A DNA stretch of 64,000 bases, taken from assembly GCF_000504285.1 (NCBI RefSeq), contig NZ_KI632511.1, positions 6,120,154 to 6,184,153 on the forward strand, given 5' to 3'. This DNA comes from Actinospica robiniae DSM 44927 (lineage in GTDB: Bacteria > Actinomycetota > Actinomycetes > Streptomycetales > Catenulisporaceae). Under the pieces are notes generated by a model. That model was not told the origin of the DNA and ran no database searches. It worked only from the letters and a program-made list of their open reading frames with translations. Below, one piece after another: positions 1 through 8,413 of the stretch (its first letter is position 1; each line of letters opens with the position of its first letter). A program made the translations under genes and the position numbers.

Positions 1-421
1 AGGCCGTGACGTACAGGGCGGCGGTGAACAGCTTCGTTTCGGCGCGGGCGAGGCTGTGGGCCAGTTGCGCGGCCGTGTCGGCCGCCGACTCGAGGGCCGG
101 GTCCACGAGCCTGCCGCGTCCCGCGGACTCGCGCCGTCCGGCCTCCAGGCGGGTGCGGCGGCGGCGCAGCTTCTCGGCCGCGATGCGAGCGGGGACGGGA
201 TCGGCGTGCAGGGCGACGTCCAGCTGTGCCGGGTACCCGGTCAGGGCATCGATCCATCCCGGAAGTACCTCCGCGGGGTAGCCGGTGACCATGAGGGTCG
301 CCGCGTGTGAGCCATCGATGACCAGGGCGCGCGGGAACACTTCCACACCGGCCGGACCGACGCCGGTCGGAATCCGGCCCCAGAGATCGTCCTGTCGTGA
401 CGCCCTCCGACGGGTCAGCAT
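1..421 (-). CDS. VirB4/TraC-type conjugation ATPase, N-terminal part (runs off the left edge)
   Basis: About 140 codons are visible before the gene leaves the window. The ATG at 419-421 overlaps the stop of the PrgI gene, the translationally coupled arrangement seen through the rest of this operon. The visible part reads MLTRRRASRQDDLW, then a segment with VTGYPAEVLPGWIDAL and LDVALHADPVPA, then an Arg- and Ala-rich helix. This resembles the N-terminal domain of VirB4-like ATPases that follow PrgI genes in actinobacterial conjugative elements. The Walker motifs would lie outside the window, so ATPase function is inferred from the N-terminal pattern and gene order. The expected role is powering pilus or channel assembly at the inner face of the membrane. 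Confidence 0.75.
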   Translation of the reverse strand, partial: MLTRRRASRQDDLWGRIPTGVGPAGVEVFPRALVIDGSHAATLMVTGYPAEVLPGWIDALTGYPAQLDVALHADPVPARIAAEKLRRRRTRLEAGRRESAGRGRLVDPALESAADTAAQLAHSLARAETKLFTAALYVTA

Positions 422-1371
422 TCCGTCACCGTCTCGGCTTTGACGGGTCCGAGGACGATCCGTGCCGGGGCTGCCAGACGAGTCGGTGCGACGATCCGGG
501 CGGGATCGCAAGCTGCGGTGATCGCCGCGGTCGCCTCTTCGTCGTCGAGGACGCGGGCGGCGAGACCGCAGGCGTCGAGCAACACGGCGGTCGTCTCCGC
601 CCGGTGCACGGCGGTCGCCTGGGCGTCTGTACCGGATTCGCTGACCGCGATGAGGAACCGGCGGCGCCAGTTCAGCCGATCGTCAGCGAGCTGGCGAAAT
701 TGGTCGGCCTGGGCAGTGGCGAACGTGGCGAGTTGCGGCGAGCCCAGGGTTGCCGCTCTCGCTGCGGCGCGTTCGGCGAACGCATCAAGGCTGACGCGCT
801 CCGCGAGCGCGTAGAGAGCGAAGGGGCCAGTCTGGGCGGCGAGTACCTGGCCGATCGCGGCGAGCTTGGCTCGCGCCTCGTGCGAATCGGTCAAGTGCAG
901 GCACACCGGCTCGGTCTCGATGAGAACCGCGCTCTGGCCGTGGCCGTGGGCGAGTTCGACGACGCCGGCGCCTCCTTCGGTGCTGTGGATGCCCTTGTAG
1001 ATAGCCGCGAGGCGGCTGACGCCGGGCGGCAATGCCGCTCCGGGCGATGCTGCAGCTCGTCGGCGCGGTGATCGTACGTGGGAGAACGCTGCCGCAGCCA
1101 GGCGGTCGGCTGGGACTCCTCCAGGCCGCGCAAGCGCCAGGACCAGGGCGACGACGACCGGCGGCGCCGCGGCGAGAACCACCGCGAGGAGGGACGGTCG
1201 CGTAAAGCCGGCCAGGGCCTGCACTACAGCCCAGGCAGCGGCCAGTCCGATGCCGATGATCGCGCATTGCCGGGCGGTGAAGGGACCGAGGATCTTGTCG
1301 TCGATCTTCAGGTCCGCGGGCACCGGCACCGGAGGCAAGGGCGCTGCGGACTCGGCAGGCAGGGCGCTCAC
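415..1371 (-). CDS. PrgI family conjugation membrane protein
   Basis: A 318-residue protein. The GTG start overlaps the stop of the upstream membrane-protein gene (GTGA), so the two are translationally coupled. After a proline-rich N-terminus comes the PrgI-type core (DLKIDDKILGPFTARQCAI) and two hydrophobic segments at about residues 35-75. A long soluble part follows, containing YKGIHSTEGGAGVVELAHG and LNWRRRFLIAVSESG. PrgI proteins are small membrane partners of VirB4 in Gram-positive type IV secretion. This one carries a C-terminal domain of roughly 230 residues, as is common in actinobacterial integrative elements. The VirB4-type gene directly downstream supports the call. Confidence 0.8.
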   Translation of the reverse strand: MSALPAESAAPLPPVPVPADLKIDDKILGPFTARQCAIIGIGLAAAWAVVQALAGFTRPSLLAVVLAAAPPVVVALVLALARPGGVPADRLAAAAFSHVRSPRRRAAASPGAALPPGVSRLAAIYKGIHSTEGGAGVVELAHGHGQSAVLIETEPVCLHLTDSHEARAKLAAIGQVLAAQTGPFALYALAERVSLDAFAERAAARAATLGSPQLATFATAQADQFRQLADDRLNWRRRFLIAVSESGTDAQATAVHRAETTAVLLDACGLAARVLDDEEATAAITAACDPARIVAPTRLAAPARIVLGPVKAETVTEC

Positions 1372-3353
1372 TGAGCACCTTCTTCCGGAAACACAGGAGG
1401 GATGAAGAGCACGGAATGGTTCTGGCGCGGCGCGCGCTTGGGTGGGGCGGGTTGGAGCGCTCGTACGGCGCGACGGCTGACAATCTCGAGTTGACGGTGC
1501 TGCTCCGGGCGAGGCGGTCTCGCGAGCGGCCGTTCGCCCATCGCGGGCGGGGGCAGATTCGGGGTGCGACGGTCCCGTGGCACGGTGAACAGCGGAACTG
1601 CGCGACCCTTCGGCATCCGGCCAGGGGCGTGCTCGGGCGGCAGGAACGGCATCGGCAAGCGGCTCTGCTCCCAGCCCGGGCCCGATTGCGGCGCTGGTGG
1701 AGCTGATGAGGCCGTTGTTGCAGGGTGAGATGGCCCCCACCACGGCTGCGGCACGCTGTGGCCTCTCGGTGTGGGCCACAGCGCCATCTGGCCCGAAGGA
1801 TGCGACCCGCGTGACGCGCCGTAGCCGCGCCCGCCAAGCGTCGGTAACGCAGCACCTTGCCGCTTCGGTGAGTTGGCGCTGGAGCCGGGCCGCGGTGTGC
1901 GCGCGGCTGACTGAGCATGGCGCCGCTGAGCGGATGCGCCGCCGGGCGTGCGGGGACCGCGCGGCCGATAGGGGGCCGTTCCGAACTTGCCTGCTTGTCC
2001 GCCACCGCCCGGGCCGCCGCCATGGCCGCGACCGTGCCTGCGGAACCTGTCGGCGACGAGCCGTCCCGTGATCGCGCGCGTGGAGGAGGCACCCGGCGTA
2101 CCGATCGTGCAGCCGATGCCCGCGACCGCGGCGGTACGCAGCAGCGAGCCGACGACCGTGCGAGGCGAATGCCCGAGCACCGCGCGCATAACCCATGATG
2201 GAATCTTGAGCATGATCAGGAGCAGTGCGGTACCGACCAGGAAGTCGGTCGCTCCGCTGCGTGTCGGCAGGATCACGAGTGCGCCGTGCGGGTCGCAGAA
2301 GACCTGAATCAGCAGCATGAACGTGAGCGTCTGAAGGATCTGGATCGCCAGCAGCGCGGCGGTGCAGCGCCACCACAAGCGGGCGACGGAGTCGATCCCC
2401 GGCAAAGCGTGGGTCGTGAGCATTAGCGGAGCGAGCGCCGTCAGGATCATCAATCCCGCGATACGCATGACGCATGAGACGAGTACTGCGATCGCTAGAA
2501 CGCAGATCACCAGGGCGAAGATCGCCATGACGATCTGCGTGAGCCCGTCGGGTAGAAAGATCGCGGCGATGATGACCGAGACGAGCTCGTTGCCCAGGCC
2601 GGCGGGGTTGATCGGCTGGTCCCAGAGCGCCTGAGCGAGTGCGGCGGCGAACTGCAGCATCAACCCGATCACGGGAAGCGACAGGTTCGAGGCGAGCATG
2701 CCCACGATCAGGCGCGGCACGATCTGGCTTGCGGTGTACCGCGACTGGACCATGCCGTAGCCGAGGACGAGCAGTCCGCCGAACAGCACGTAGAGGACAT
2801 AGAAGCTGTCCGCGAGTACGGCGTTGGCCTGCCAGAGCTGCGCGATCCGGCCGTCGGTGACGTCTGGTTCGGTCAGCAGCGCAGCGGTGAACAGTCCGAG
2901 GATCGGTGTGAGGGCGGCCTGGGCGAGATTGCCGATCCATGTGTCGATGGCCTGCTCGATCTGGCCGGGGATATCCCACCAGGAAGGGCCGCTGCCAGGT
3001 GGATTGGCCTCGGGCAGAGGCTGAGGTGCGGGACTGTTCGGCGCATGCGGTGTGCAGTTGCCAGGCGTGCCCGGCTTGGGCGGATGAGGGTTCGGCGACG
3101 CACCCGGTTGCGGGCTCGGGGCAGGTTGCGGAGCTGGGCTGTTGTCGATTTCGGGGGCCTGGCATTCTGTAGGGCTGGGGCGCGAAGATGCGCCGCCTAC
3201 GGATGCGGGAGTCGGGATCGGGGCTGGCGTGGATGCCGCGGCTGTTCCGGCGGAGGCGGCCAGGACGAGCGTGAGCGCGACGGTGGTAATGAGGCCGCGC
3301 TTCCCGTCTGTGCGAGCTGGGCCTCGACCGATGTTGCGAATGATCGTCGTCAT
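1368..3353 (-). CDS. VirB6/TrbL-like polytopic conjugation membrane protein
   Basis: A 661-residue protein. The ATG at 3351-3353 was chosen because it overlaps the stop of the upstream small gene (ATGA) and starts a signal-like segment (basic residues, then LITTVALTLVLAASAG). Layout: signal or first membrane segment (about 20-41), proline-rich extracytoplasmic linker (42-125), about six hydrophobic segments (145-390), and a Gly/Pro/Arg-rich soluble tail (395-661). This is the typical shape of VirB6/TrbL-like channel proteins of actinobacterial integrative conjugative elements. It sits between a pilin-like gene and PrgI. No enzymatic motif is visible. The role in the channel is inferred from topology and position. 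Confidence 0.7.
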   Translation of the reverse strand: MTTIIRNIGRGPARTDGKRGLITTVALTLVLAASAGTAAASTPAPIPTPASVGGASSRPSPTECQAPEIDNSPAPQPAPSPQPGASPNPHPPKPGTPGNCTPHAPNSPAPQPLPEANPPGSGPSWWDIPGQIEQAIDTWIGNLAQAALTPILGLFTAALLTEPDVTDGRIAQLWQANAVLADSFYVLYVLFGGLLVLGYGMVQSRYTASQIVPRLIVGMLASNLSLPVIGLMLQFAAALAQALWDQPINPAGLGNELVSVIIAAIFLPDGLTQIVMAIFALVICVLAIAVLVSCVMRIAGLMILTALAPLMLTTHALPGIDSVARLWWRCTAALLAIQILQTLTFMLLIQVFCDPHGALVILPTRSGATDFLVGTALLLIMLKIPSWVMRAVLGHSPRTVVGSLLRTAAVAGIGCTIGTPGASSTRAITGRLVADRFRRHGRGHGGGPGGGGQAGKFGTAPYRPRGPRTPGGASAQRRHAQSAARTPRPGSSANSPKRQGAALPTLGGRGYGASRGSHPSGQMALWPTPRGHSVPQPWWGPSHPATTASSAPPAPQSGPGWEQSRLPMPFLPPEHAPGRMPKGRAVPLFTVPRDRRTPNLPPPAMGERPLARPPRPEQHRQLEIVSRRAVRALQPAPPKRAPRQNHSVLFIPPVFPEEGAQ

Positions 3354-3622
3354 TCGCCCAGTACCTGCTTGAGCAGCCCTACGATCACCGGCGCGAGGAC
3401 GGCGATCGCGTACCCGAACGCCGCCTCCTTGTAGTGCCGGCGAGCCGCGCTCACCTCGCTCGGGTCGCCCGCGGCCATCAGGTGCCGCAGTCCGCCAATG
3501 GTGAGCGAAAGCGTCGCCAGAGCGGCGAGAAACCCGGAGACCAGGTTCGTGACATTGGTGATGACCTGGGAGATCGAGGCGACTGCGAGCGCAGCGCTGG
3601 CAGCGGGCGCGGAACCGGGCAC
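3350..3622 (-). CDS. Small pilin-like (VirB2/TrbC-type) membrane protein
   Basis: A 90-residue protein. The GTG at 3620-3622 is preceded by an AAGGGAG ribosome binding site about 7 bases upstream, which decides this start over longer versions. Two hydrophobic segments (about residues 25-50 and 68-86) flank a short polar loop with AAGDPSEVSAARRHYKEAA. Size and topology match the small two-helix membrane proteins that stand for VirB2/TrbC pilins or pilin-like subunits in Gram-positive conjugation operons. The stop overlaps the start of the VirB6-like gene. Assignment rests on size, topology and gene order. Confidence 0.65.
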   Translation of the reverse strand: MPGSAPAASAALAVASISQVITNVTNLVSGFLAALATLSLTIGGLRHLMAAGDPSEVSAARRHYKEAAFGYAIAVLAPVIVGLLKQVLGE

Positions 3623-3731
3623 GGAGTGGCTCCCTTCCGATGAAGGCCATGGCCTGGAGATTCCTGACAAAGAAGAAGAAGATCGAGGCCGCGCGGAATA
3701 ACACCTGCCGCGGCCGAGCGCGAAAGTGTGA

Positions 3732-4547
3732 TCAGCCGACGTGCCCGTGACGGCGGGCGGCAGCGGGAAACGCACGGCCGAGCGCTCGCGCGACTTTGGC
3801 CTCCGCGGTGCGCAGAGCCCGGGAGGTCTGCATCGGATACCAGCCGCGCTCCGCGCCTAGATCGCGCAGCGTCACCCGCTCGATCCGATGACGGCCGATC
3901 AGATCGGCCTCATCCGGGGTGATCACGTGCTCCGCGACAAGTCGAGCCAGCGCGAGATCCGGGTGGTTCGGCCGAGACGCTCCGCCCTCGTCGGTGCCAG
4001 GCCGCTCGGCGTCGTCCGTGATGACCGCCGAGGAACGGCGACAAGCAGCCGCATACCGGTCGCACACCCGCTGCGCCGCGGCCTGCGCCGGGCGCAGCAC
4101 CTGGTGCACGATCAAGCCGCGTGCCGGGTCCGGAGTGGAGGTAAGCAGCGCCTCGGTGAAGTCCGTCAGCACGGCCACGGCGATCTCCTGCCGCGAGGCG
4201 GCGACGGTGCGGCCCGCGGCCTTGGCGGCGATCTGCGCCAGACGAGGCGCAGCCAGGCCGAGCGCGACCACCTGCCAGTCCTCATCGCGACGCGCCCGCT
4301 CGATCAACACCTCCCACACGGCGTCGAGCTCGGCCGGCGTGCGCGCCGGATCGACCAGGAATTCGAGCAGGCCAGAGACCGGCATGCAGTGAGACGGGGT
4401 AACCGGGACGCCGGGCAGTTCTCCGCGCTCGATCACCGCCTGCGCGGCTCGGCGTACGGCGGCGATCTCAGGGAACGAGGACTCCACGCCGGCGTACGTG
4501 CGCCTCCGGCAGGCAGCGGACGTCTTCGGAGTACGGCAGTTGCTCAT
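3732..4547 (-). CDS. Element-encoded hypothetical protein with a possible C-terminal HTH
   Basis: A 271-residue protein, first gene of the minus-strand conjugation operon. The ATG at 4545-4547 has GGAAGG about 9 bases upstream; a longer version from further upstream is possible but reads as low-complexity. The body is Ala/Arg-rich and helical. The C-terminus (residues about 200-260, with HVITPDEADLIGRHRIERVT, then RDLGAERGW and SRALRTAEAKVARAL) looks like a sigma-region-4-type or winged-helix DNA-binding segment. This kind of protein is common upstream of pilin and VirB6 genes in actinobacterial elements. Its location next to repeated dyads at 4618-4777 suggests a regulatory role, but that is inference. 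Confidence 0.55.
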   Translation of the reverse strand: MSNCRTPKTSAACRRRTYAGVESSFPEIAAVRRAAQAVIERGELPGVPVTPSHCMPVSGLLEFLVDPARTPAELDAVWEVLIERARRDEDWQVVALGLAAPRLAQIAAKAAGRTVAASRQEIAVAVLTDFTEALLTSTPDPARGLIVHQVLRPAQAAAQRVCDRYAAACRRSSAVITDDAERPGTDEGGASRPNHPDLALARLVAEHVITPDEADLIGRHRIERVTLRDLGAERGWYPMQTSRALRTAEAKVARALGRAFPAAARRHGHVG

Positions 4548-4617
4548 CGGTTCAGGCCTTCCTGTCCAGTTCGGGAACCGGATCTTTCGTCCGGCCTGGA
4601 CAGGTATCGCCTTCGCC

Positions 4618-4637
4618 ATGTGCAGATCGCGTGCACC
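4618..4637. repeat. Direct repeat copy 1 with internal dyad, element control region
   Basis: Reads ATGTGCAGATCGCGTGCACC. The first 17-18 bases match copy 2 at 4740-4757 with one change, 122 bases apart. The unit itself contains the inverted pair GTGCA/TGCAC. It lies between divergent genes, upstream of the conjugation operon. A further GTGCACATGC/GCGCATG-like segment is near 4675-4695. These look like operator or iteron-type binding sites; no binding protein can be named. Confidence 0.5.
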
Positions 4638-4739
4638 AGCGCGCCGCACATGGCCGCAAACGCCCCTCACGGCCACGTGCACATGCTGCGCATGAGCCTG
4701 AACGGGGCAGTTGTCTGATGTCGCACCGGAGCACGCTGG

Positions 4740-4757
4740 ATGTGCAGATCGTGTGCA
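4740..4757. repeat. Direct repeat copy 2 of the element control region
   Basis: Reads ATGTGCAGATCGTGTGCA, the second copy of the unit at 4618. The spacing and internal dyad suggest two sites for the same DNA-binding protein. It is only 5 bases from the palindrome at 4762-4777. Confidence 0.5.
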
Positions 4758-4761
4758 ACCG

Positions 4762-4777
4762 GTCACTGCAAAGTGAC
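4762..4777. promoter_or_regulatory. Perfect palindrome GTCACT-GCAA-AGTGAC, candidate operator
   Basis: Two 6-base arms around a 4-base centre in the space between the divergent element genes (3732-4547 minus, 4916-5662 plus). The interval 4548-4915 holds no gene I can support. It carries this palindrome and the two direct repeats, as expected for a control region. Function is inferred. Confidence 0.45.
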
Positions 4778-4915
4778 TTATCTCGGCATCACCCCTACGA
4801 GTGAACCGACGCGGAAATCAGACCCGCGCTGTTACCCCGCCACCCGTTGATCTTCTTCCTTCGCGACTCACGCCGAACACGACGTTCGGCACCGAATCGG
4901 CGGAAGAAGAGCACG

Positions 4916-5662
4916 ATGCACGACACCACGCAGGAACCTGACAGCGGCGACCACCTCGTCCGCCAACCGCAGGCGGACAGTGGCTGCGGACGCACGATGA
5001 TCCGAGTCCAGGTCCCACCCACCGCGCACCGCGAGGCGTTGGTGCCGGACGGAGGAAGCCCCGGCGTCAGCCACAGCGTCTGGCTGCCCCCGGCGAGCGG
5101 CCCGAGCGCACCCGCCTTCAGCGAGACCACACTCCCTGCCTGGACGCTGGCCCGGATTGGGGCACAGTTCCTTACCCAGGGCGTGCGCCTCGGCGTATGC
5201 CACGGCCCCGGTCCCGCGCGCACCGGTCTCGAACCGGCCCCCACCGCCTACGCCCCGGACTGGTTCGCATGGTTCGAACGCTTCGGACCCGACGAAGCAC
5301 CGCCGAGCGTTGACGTCGCGCTCGTCCTCGCGGATGCGATCGAACACGAGCCGCCCATTGAGAGGGGGACCGTCAGCAAGTTCTGGAGGGCTCTGCGCCA
5401 AAGTGTCGGGCCCGGCGGGCTCGTACTCGCCCACACCCGTCAGATCCACAATCTCGACGGCATGCACGACCCCTGCGGCCACCTCGTCACCCAGGCCCAT
5501 GCCGGCCTCTCGTACATCCAGCACCACGTGCTCGTCCATACGCGGCTACTGCGTGAGCCGCTGTCCGCCGCCGACCCCGCCGAGCGCCACCCGCCGCGTT
5601 GCGCCGGTACCGAGCCCGCGCACCGGCAGGTGCACTCGGATCTCCTTGCCTTCCTCGCCTGA
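4916..5662 (+). CDS. Methyltransferase-like partner protein lacking catalytic motifs
   Basis: A 248-residue protein. The ATG at 4916 follows a GGAAGAAGAG ribosome binding site. The N-terminal half is not recognisable. The C-terminal half (residues about 140-225) follows the late part of a Rossmann methyltransferase fold: DVALVLADAIEH, then FWRALRQSVGPGGLVLAHTR, then GHLVTQ and LSYIQHHVLVHTRL. The methylase encoded just downstream has the same pattern (LLKPGGIVAVTARPW, GHLIDLP, GFTPLERCVAL). No SAM-binding DPxxGxGT or catalytic SPPY motif is visible. It may be a non-catalytic partner or specificity factor. The 33-base gap to the methylase suggests a two-gene unit. Confidence 0.55.
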   Translation: MHDTTQEPDSGDHLVRQPQADSGCGRTMIRVQVPPTAHREALVPDGGSPGVSHSVWLPPASGPSAPAFSETTLPAWTLARIGAQFLTQGVRLGVCHGPGPARTGLEPAPTAYAPDWFAWFERFGPDEAPPSVDVALVLADAIEHEPPIERGTVSKFWRALRQSVGPGGLVLAHTRQIHNLDGMHDPCGHLVTQAHAGLSYIQHHVLVHTRLLREPLSAADPAERHPPRCAGTEPAHRQVHSDLLAFLA

Positions 5663-5695
5663 CGCCCTCGCATACGCACGAAAGCGAGCACGACC

Positions 5696-6805
5696 ATGAC
5701 CAGGAATGACGCGCATACCGAACCCGCCATCGAGTGCATCGGACAACAGACGATTCCGGGCCTCGAGCATCTGAACGCAGCACGCCACCGCGTACGTCCG
5801 GCCTCCGTGCTGTGCACCGCCCAATCGCCCTCGCGATCCCAGCGCGTCGGCCGCTACCTGCCCGAGACGATCGCCCATCCAGGCCGGATGCTCCCGGCCA
5901 TCGCCCGGCACATCATCGAGGCGTATACCGAGCCGCACGAGTTGGTGTTCGACCCGATGTGCGGGATCGGCACCACGTTGATCGAGGCGATGCACCTCGG
6001 GCGCAACGCGGTCGGCATCGAATACGAGAAGCAGTGGGTCGGCCTCGCCGAGCGCGGGATCCACCACGCTCGCAACCGAGGTGCCCACGGCGCCGGGTAC
6101 GTCTGGAACGCCGACGCTCGCCAGATCCCGGACGGGCTCCTTGAGGCCGTACGCGGCCGGGTCAGACTTCTGCTGACCTCACCTCCCTACGGCCCGACCT
6201 GCCACGGGCAGGTCAAAGTCCACGGCCGGGCCGGGCACACGGGGGCGATCGCCAAGACCGACGAGCGCTACTCGAGAGATCGGCGCAACCTCGCCCACCG
6301 TCCCGCACGCGAAATGCTCGCCGGGTTCACCGACGTGCTCGCCGCCGCACATCCGCTACTCAAGCCCGGCGGCATCGTCGCGGTCACCGCCAGACCCTGG
6401 CGTCGAAACGGACACCTCATCGACCTGCCGAGCGCCGTCCTGCGCGCCGGCCAAGCAGCAGGCTTCACCCCGCTCGAACGCTGCGTCGCGCTGCTCGGCC
6501 GGTGTGAAGAAGTCAATCCTGGCGCCCGCGACTCGGGCGGCTGCGGATGCATTCCCGTCACTGCCCATGAGCGCCTGATCGCACACGGCTCGTTCTTCCA
6601 ACTCGACGCCGCACGCCGCGCCAATGCCCGCGGTGTACCCCAGTCCCTCATCACTCACGAAGACATCCTGTGCATGGTCAAGGAGGCAAGTTCCAGAAGT
6701 TCACGTCAACTGAAGGGTTCTCAGGTCGAACTTCAGGATACTTCCGGGGCTGCGGCGGGGTCGAGTGCTGAGGTTCGCGGGGATGAACCGGGGAGGGACT
6801 CGTGA
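5696..6805 (+). CDS. DNA N4/N6 methyltransferase with an aberrant C-terminus
   Basis: A 369-residue DNA methylase that modifies exocyclic amino groups, probably cytosine N4 given TSPPY. Visible motifs: HPGRMLPAIARHIIEAYT (motif X-like), DPMCGIGTT (SAM-binding motif I, residues about 86-94), GRNAVGIEYE (motif II), TSPPYG (catalytic motif IV, residues about 161-166) and LLKPGGIVAV (late core strand). After about residue 330 the reading enters the end of the neighbouring recombinase cassette (from 6717), so the last 28 or so residues probably do not belong to the original protein. The orphan methylase, with no restriction gene seen, may protect the element on entry to a new host. Confidence 0.85.
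   Translation: MTRNDAHTEPAIECIGQQTIPGLEHLNAARHRVRPASVLCTAQSPSRSQRVGRYLPETIAHPGRMLPAIARHIIEAYTEPHELVFDPMCGIGTTLIEAMHLGRNAVGIEYEKQWVGLAERGIHHARNRGAHGAGYVWNADARQIPDGLLEAVRGRVRLLLTSPPYGPTCHGQVKVHGRAGHTGAIAKTDERYSRDRRNLAHRPAREMLAGFTDVLAAAHPLLKPGGIVAVTARPWRRNGHLIDLPSAVLRAGQAAGFTPLERCVALLGRCEEVNPGARDSGGCGCIPVTAHERLIAHGSFFQLDAARRANARGVPQSLITHEDILCMVKEASSRSSRQLKGSQVELQDTSGAAAGSSAEVRGDEPGRDS
6717..6733. repeat. Left terminal motif GTTCTCA...GAACTT of the recombinase cassette
   Basis: A 17-base imperfect dyad, GTTCTCAGGTCGAACTT, located exactly at the end of the large recombinase gene and inside the methylase frame. A related 21-base version in opposite orientation is at 9865-9885, beyond the first recombinase gene. 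They could be recombinase core sites. Confidence 0.35.
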
Positions 6806-8408
6806 TCGGATGCCAGCAGGAGTCGGGCGTTGGTCGCGTAGCGCACTGCGGTGCTCTCGGATCCGCCGAACACGGCGAGCAGGTGGGTGGGGTCGGCGCC
6901 GGAGGCGAGGGCTTCTTCCAGGCGCCGGTCTATCCGCAGTCGTTCGAGGTTCGTGTCGGTCGCGCGCAGGTCGATGACGTAGGTCTGGCTGACGGGCCCG
7001 AGCCCGAGCGCGCTTTGCTTGCTCACCAGCAGGTGCGGGTTGGCGGTGCCGGGGTGGCGTCGGTGGCGGTGCTCGAGGTAGTCGAGCAGCACCTGGTGGG
7101 TCAGCGCGTCGAGGGGGCGCTCGATGCCGCCGATCGTGATGCGCCGGGCGGGAAGGTCGAGGTCGTTAAGGCGCAGCGCCCGGGTCTGTCCGGGGCGTGC
7201 GCCGTGGATCGCGGCGAGTGCGAGAAAGAGGCGGGCCTGTGGGCTCGTGCAGGCGGCGATCGCCTGGTCGAGTGTGGCTTGGTCCAGGGGTTGCCAGATG
7301 GGGCGGTTCTCGCTCGGGCCGCGCAGGGCGCGGGTGGGGTTCGCGAAGATGCTGCGGGTGGCCTTCGCCCAGCGAAACAGCGCGCGGAGGCTGGAAAGGA
7401 GCATGCTGCGCTGCTGCCCGGTGGCCCGGTTGTAGACGGCGGTGACATCGCGGGGGTCACCTCGCGCAGGTGGTGGTAGCGGGCGGACCATGCGGTCAGG
7501 GCGGGCAGGATCGCGGTGAGGTAGGTGTAGGCGGTGTGGGGGTGGCGTGCGGGGCTGCGCGGTGTGCCGTAGCGCAGGGTGCGTGCCCAGGCGGTGATGT
7601 CCGCGCCGATCGCGGGGGCGAGGGTGGCGGCCTTGGCCGCGAGCCACATGTCGAAGGTGGTGGGCAGATCGTCGTCGAGTACGTCCATCTGCTCGAGCAG
7701 TTCGAGCACGTGCTCGAGGCCGATGCAGTGCGCTCGTGCAACGGGGCGTGCGGCGCTGGCGCGTACCGTCTCCCCGGCCTGGTGGGTGGCGAGCAGCTCG
7801 GTCAGGGTGCGCTGCATCGCGCGCTGGGAGGCCGGGTTCCATCCCCGGGCTTGGGCGGTGGTGTGGGCCAGGTGCAGGGCCCAGGCGAGGAACGGGTTCT
7901 CCGGTGCCGGGGCGCTGCGCAGGTCGAGGCGCTGGGCGCGGTAGTTGCGCCGGTCGAGCTCGAAGAGTGCGGTCTGGATCCAGCGGGCGGCGGGGCGCGC
8001 GGCCACGGGTGGCGGCGGTTTGCGCGGTCGGCCTTTCTCGCCTCGGCGGCGCGGCGCGGTGCGCGGGCGGGCTGTGCGTTTGGTCATTCCGGCGAGGAAG
8101 AGCTGTTGGTGGCGCACGAGGGGAAGGTGCGGGGCGATCATGACTTTGGCGCGCGCGTCCAGGTGCTGCGCGCCGTCGCGTTCGTGCCGGGCCTGGCACC
8201 AGCACAAGCGGCAGTAGCCGTTCTTGAGCGGCTGCTCGCGCCGGCAGGCACCGCAGCGGCCGATGGGGTGTCGTCGGGCGGGTGCGGTGAAGTTGTAGCA
8301 GCCCAGGCATACCCCGGTGCTGTGGATCAGCCCCCAGGCGTAGCAGGAGACGCAGCTGTCCAAGGTGCCCGAGGGCGGGCCCGGGGTCCCGGGAAGGCCG
8401 CGTGGCAT
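6733..8408 (-). pseudogene. Large tyrosine-recombinase-like protein, frameshifted and with a degenerate active site
   Basis: Restoring one base gives about 558 residues. Reading from ATG 8406-8408 (5 bases after the HTH gene), the N-terminus is cysteine-rich with about four CxxC-type pairs (CVSCYAW, CLGCYNF, CGACRRE, CRLCWCQ), a probable zinc ribbon. Core-binding helices follow up to YHHLREVT. At a run of five C (plus-strand G 7452-7456) the frame breaks. The next frame continues sensibly with DVTAVYNRATGQQRSMLL through to PEVS. A sixth C would restore EVTPRDVTAVYN. The catalytic part has ARPGQTRALRL (first Arg region) and GGSESTAVRYATNA in the tyrosine-box position, but no HxxR box. It is probably a non-catalytic partner, and the frameshift may be real, programmed or a sequencing error. 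Confidence 0.7.
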
Positions 8409-8413
8409 CCGGG

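Noticed and set aside
415-3165. A 916-codon open frame on the minus strand covering several genes
   Set aside because: Only its last 318 codons are the PrgI gene. The rest is Arg/Pro/His-rich shadow of the VirB6-like gene, which has a coupled start and membrane helices in another frame.
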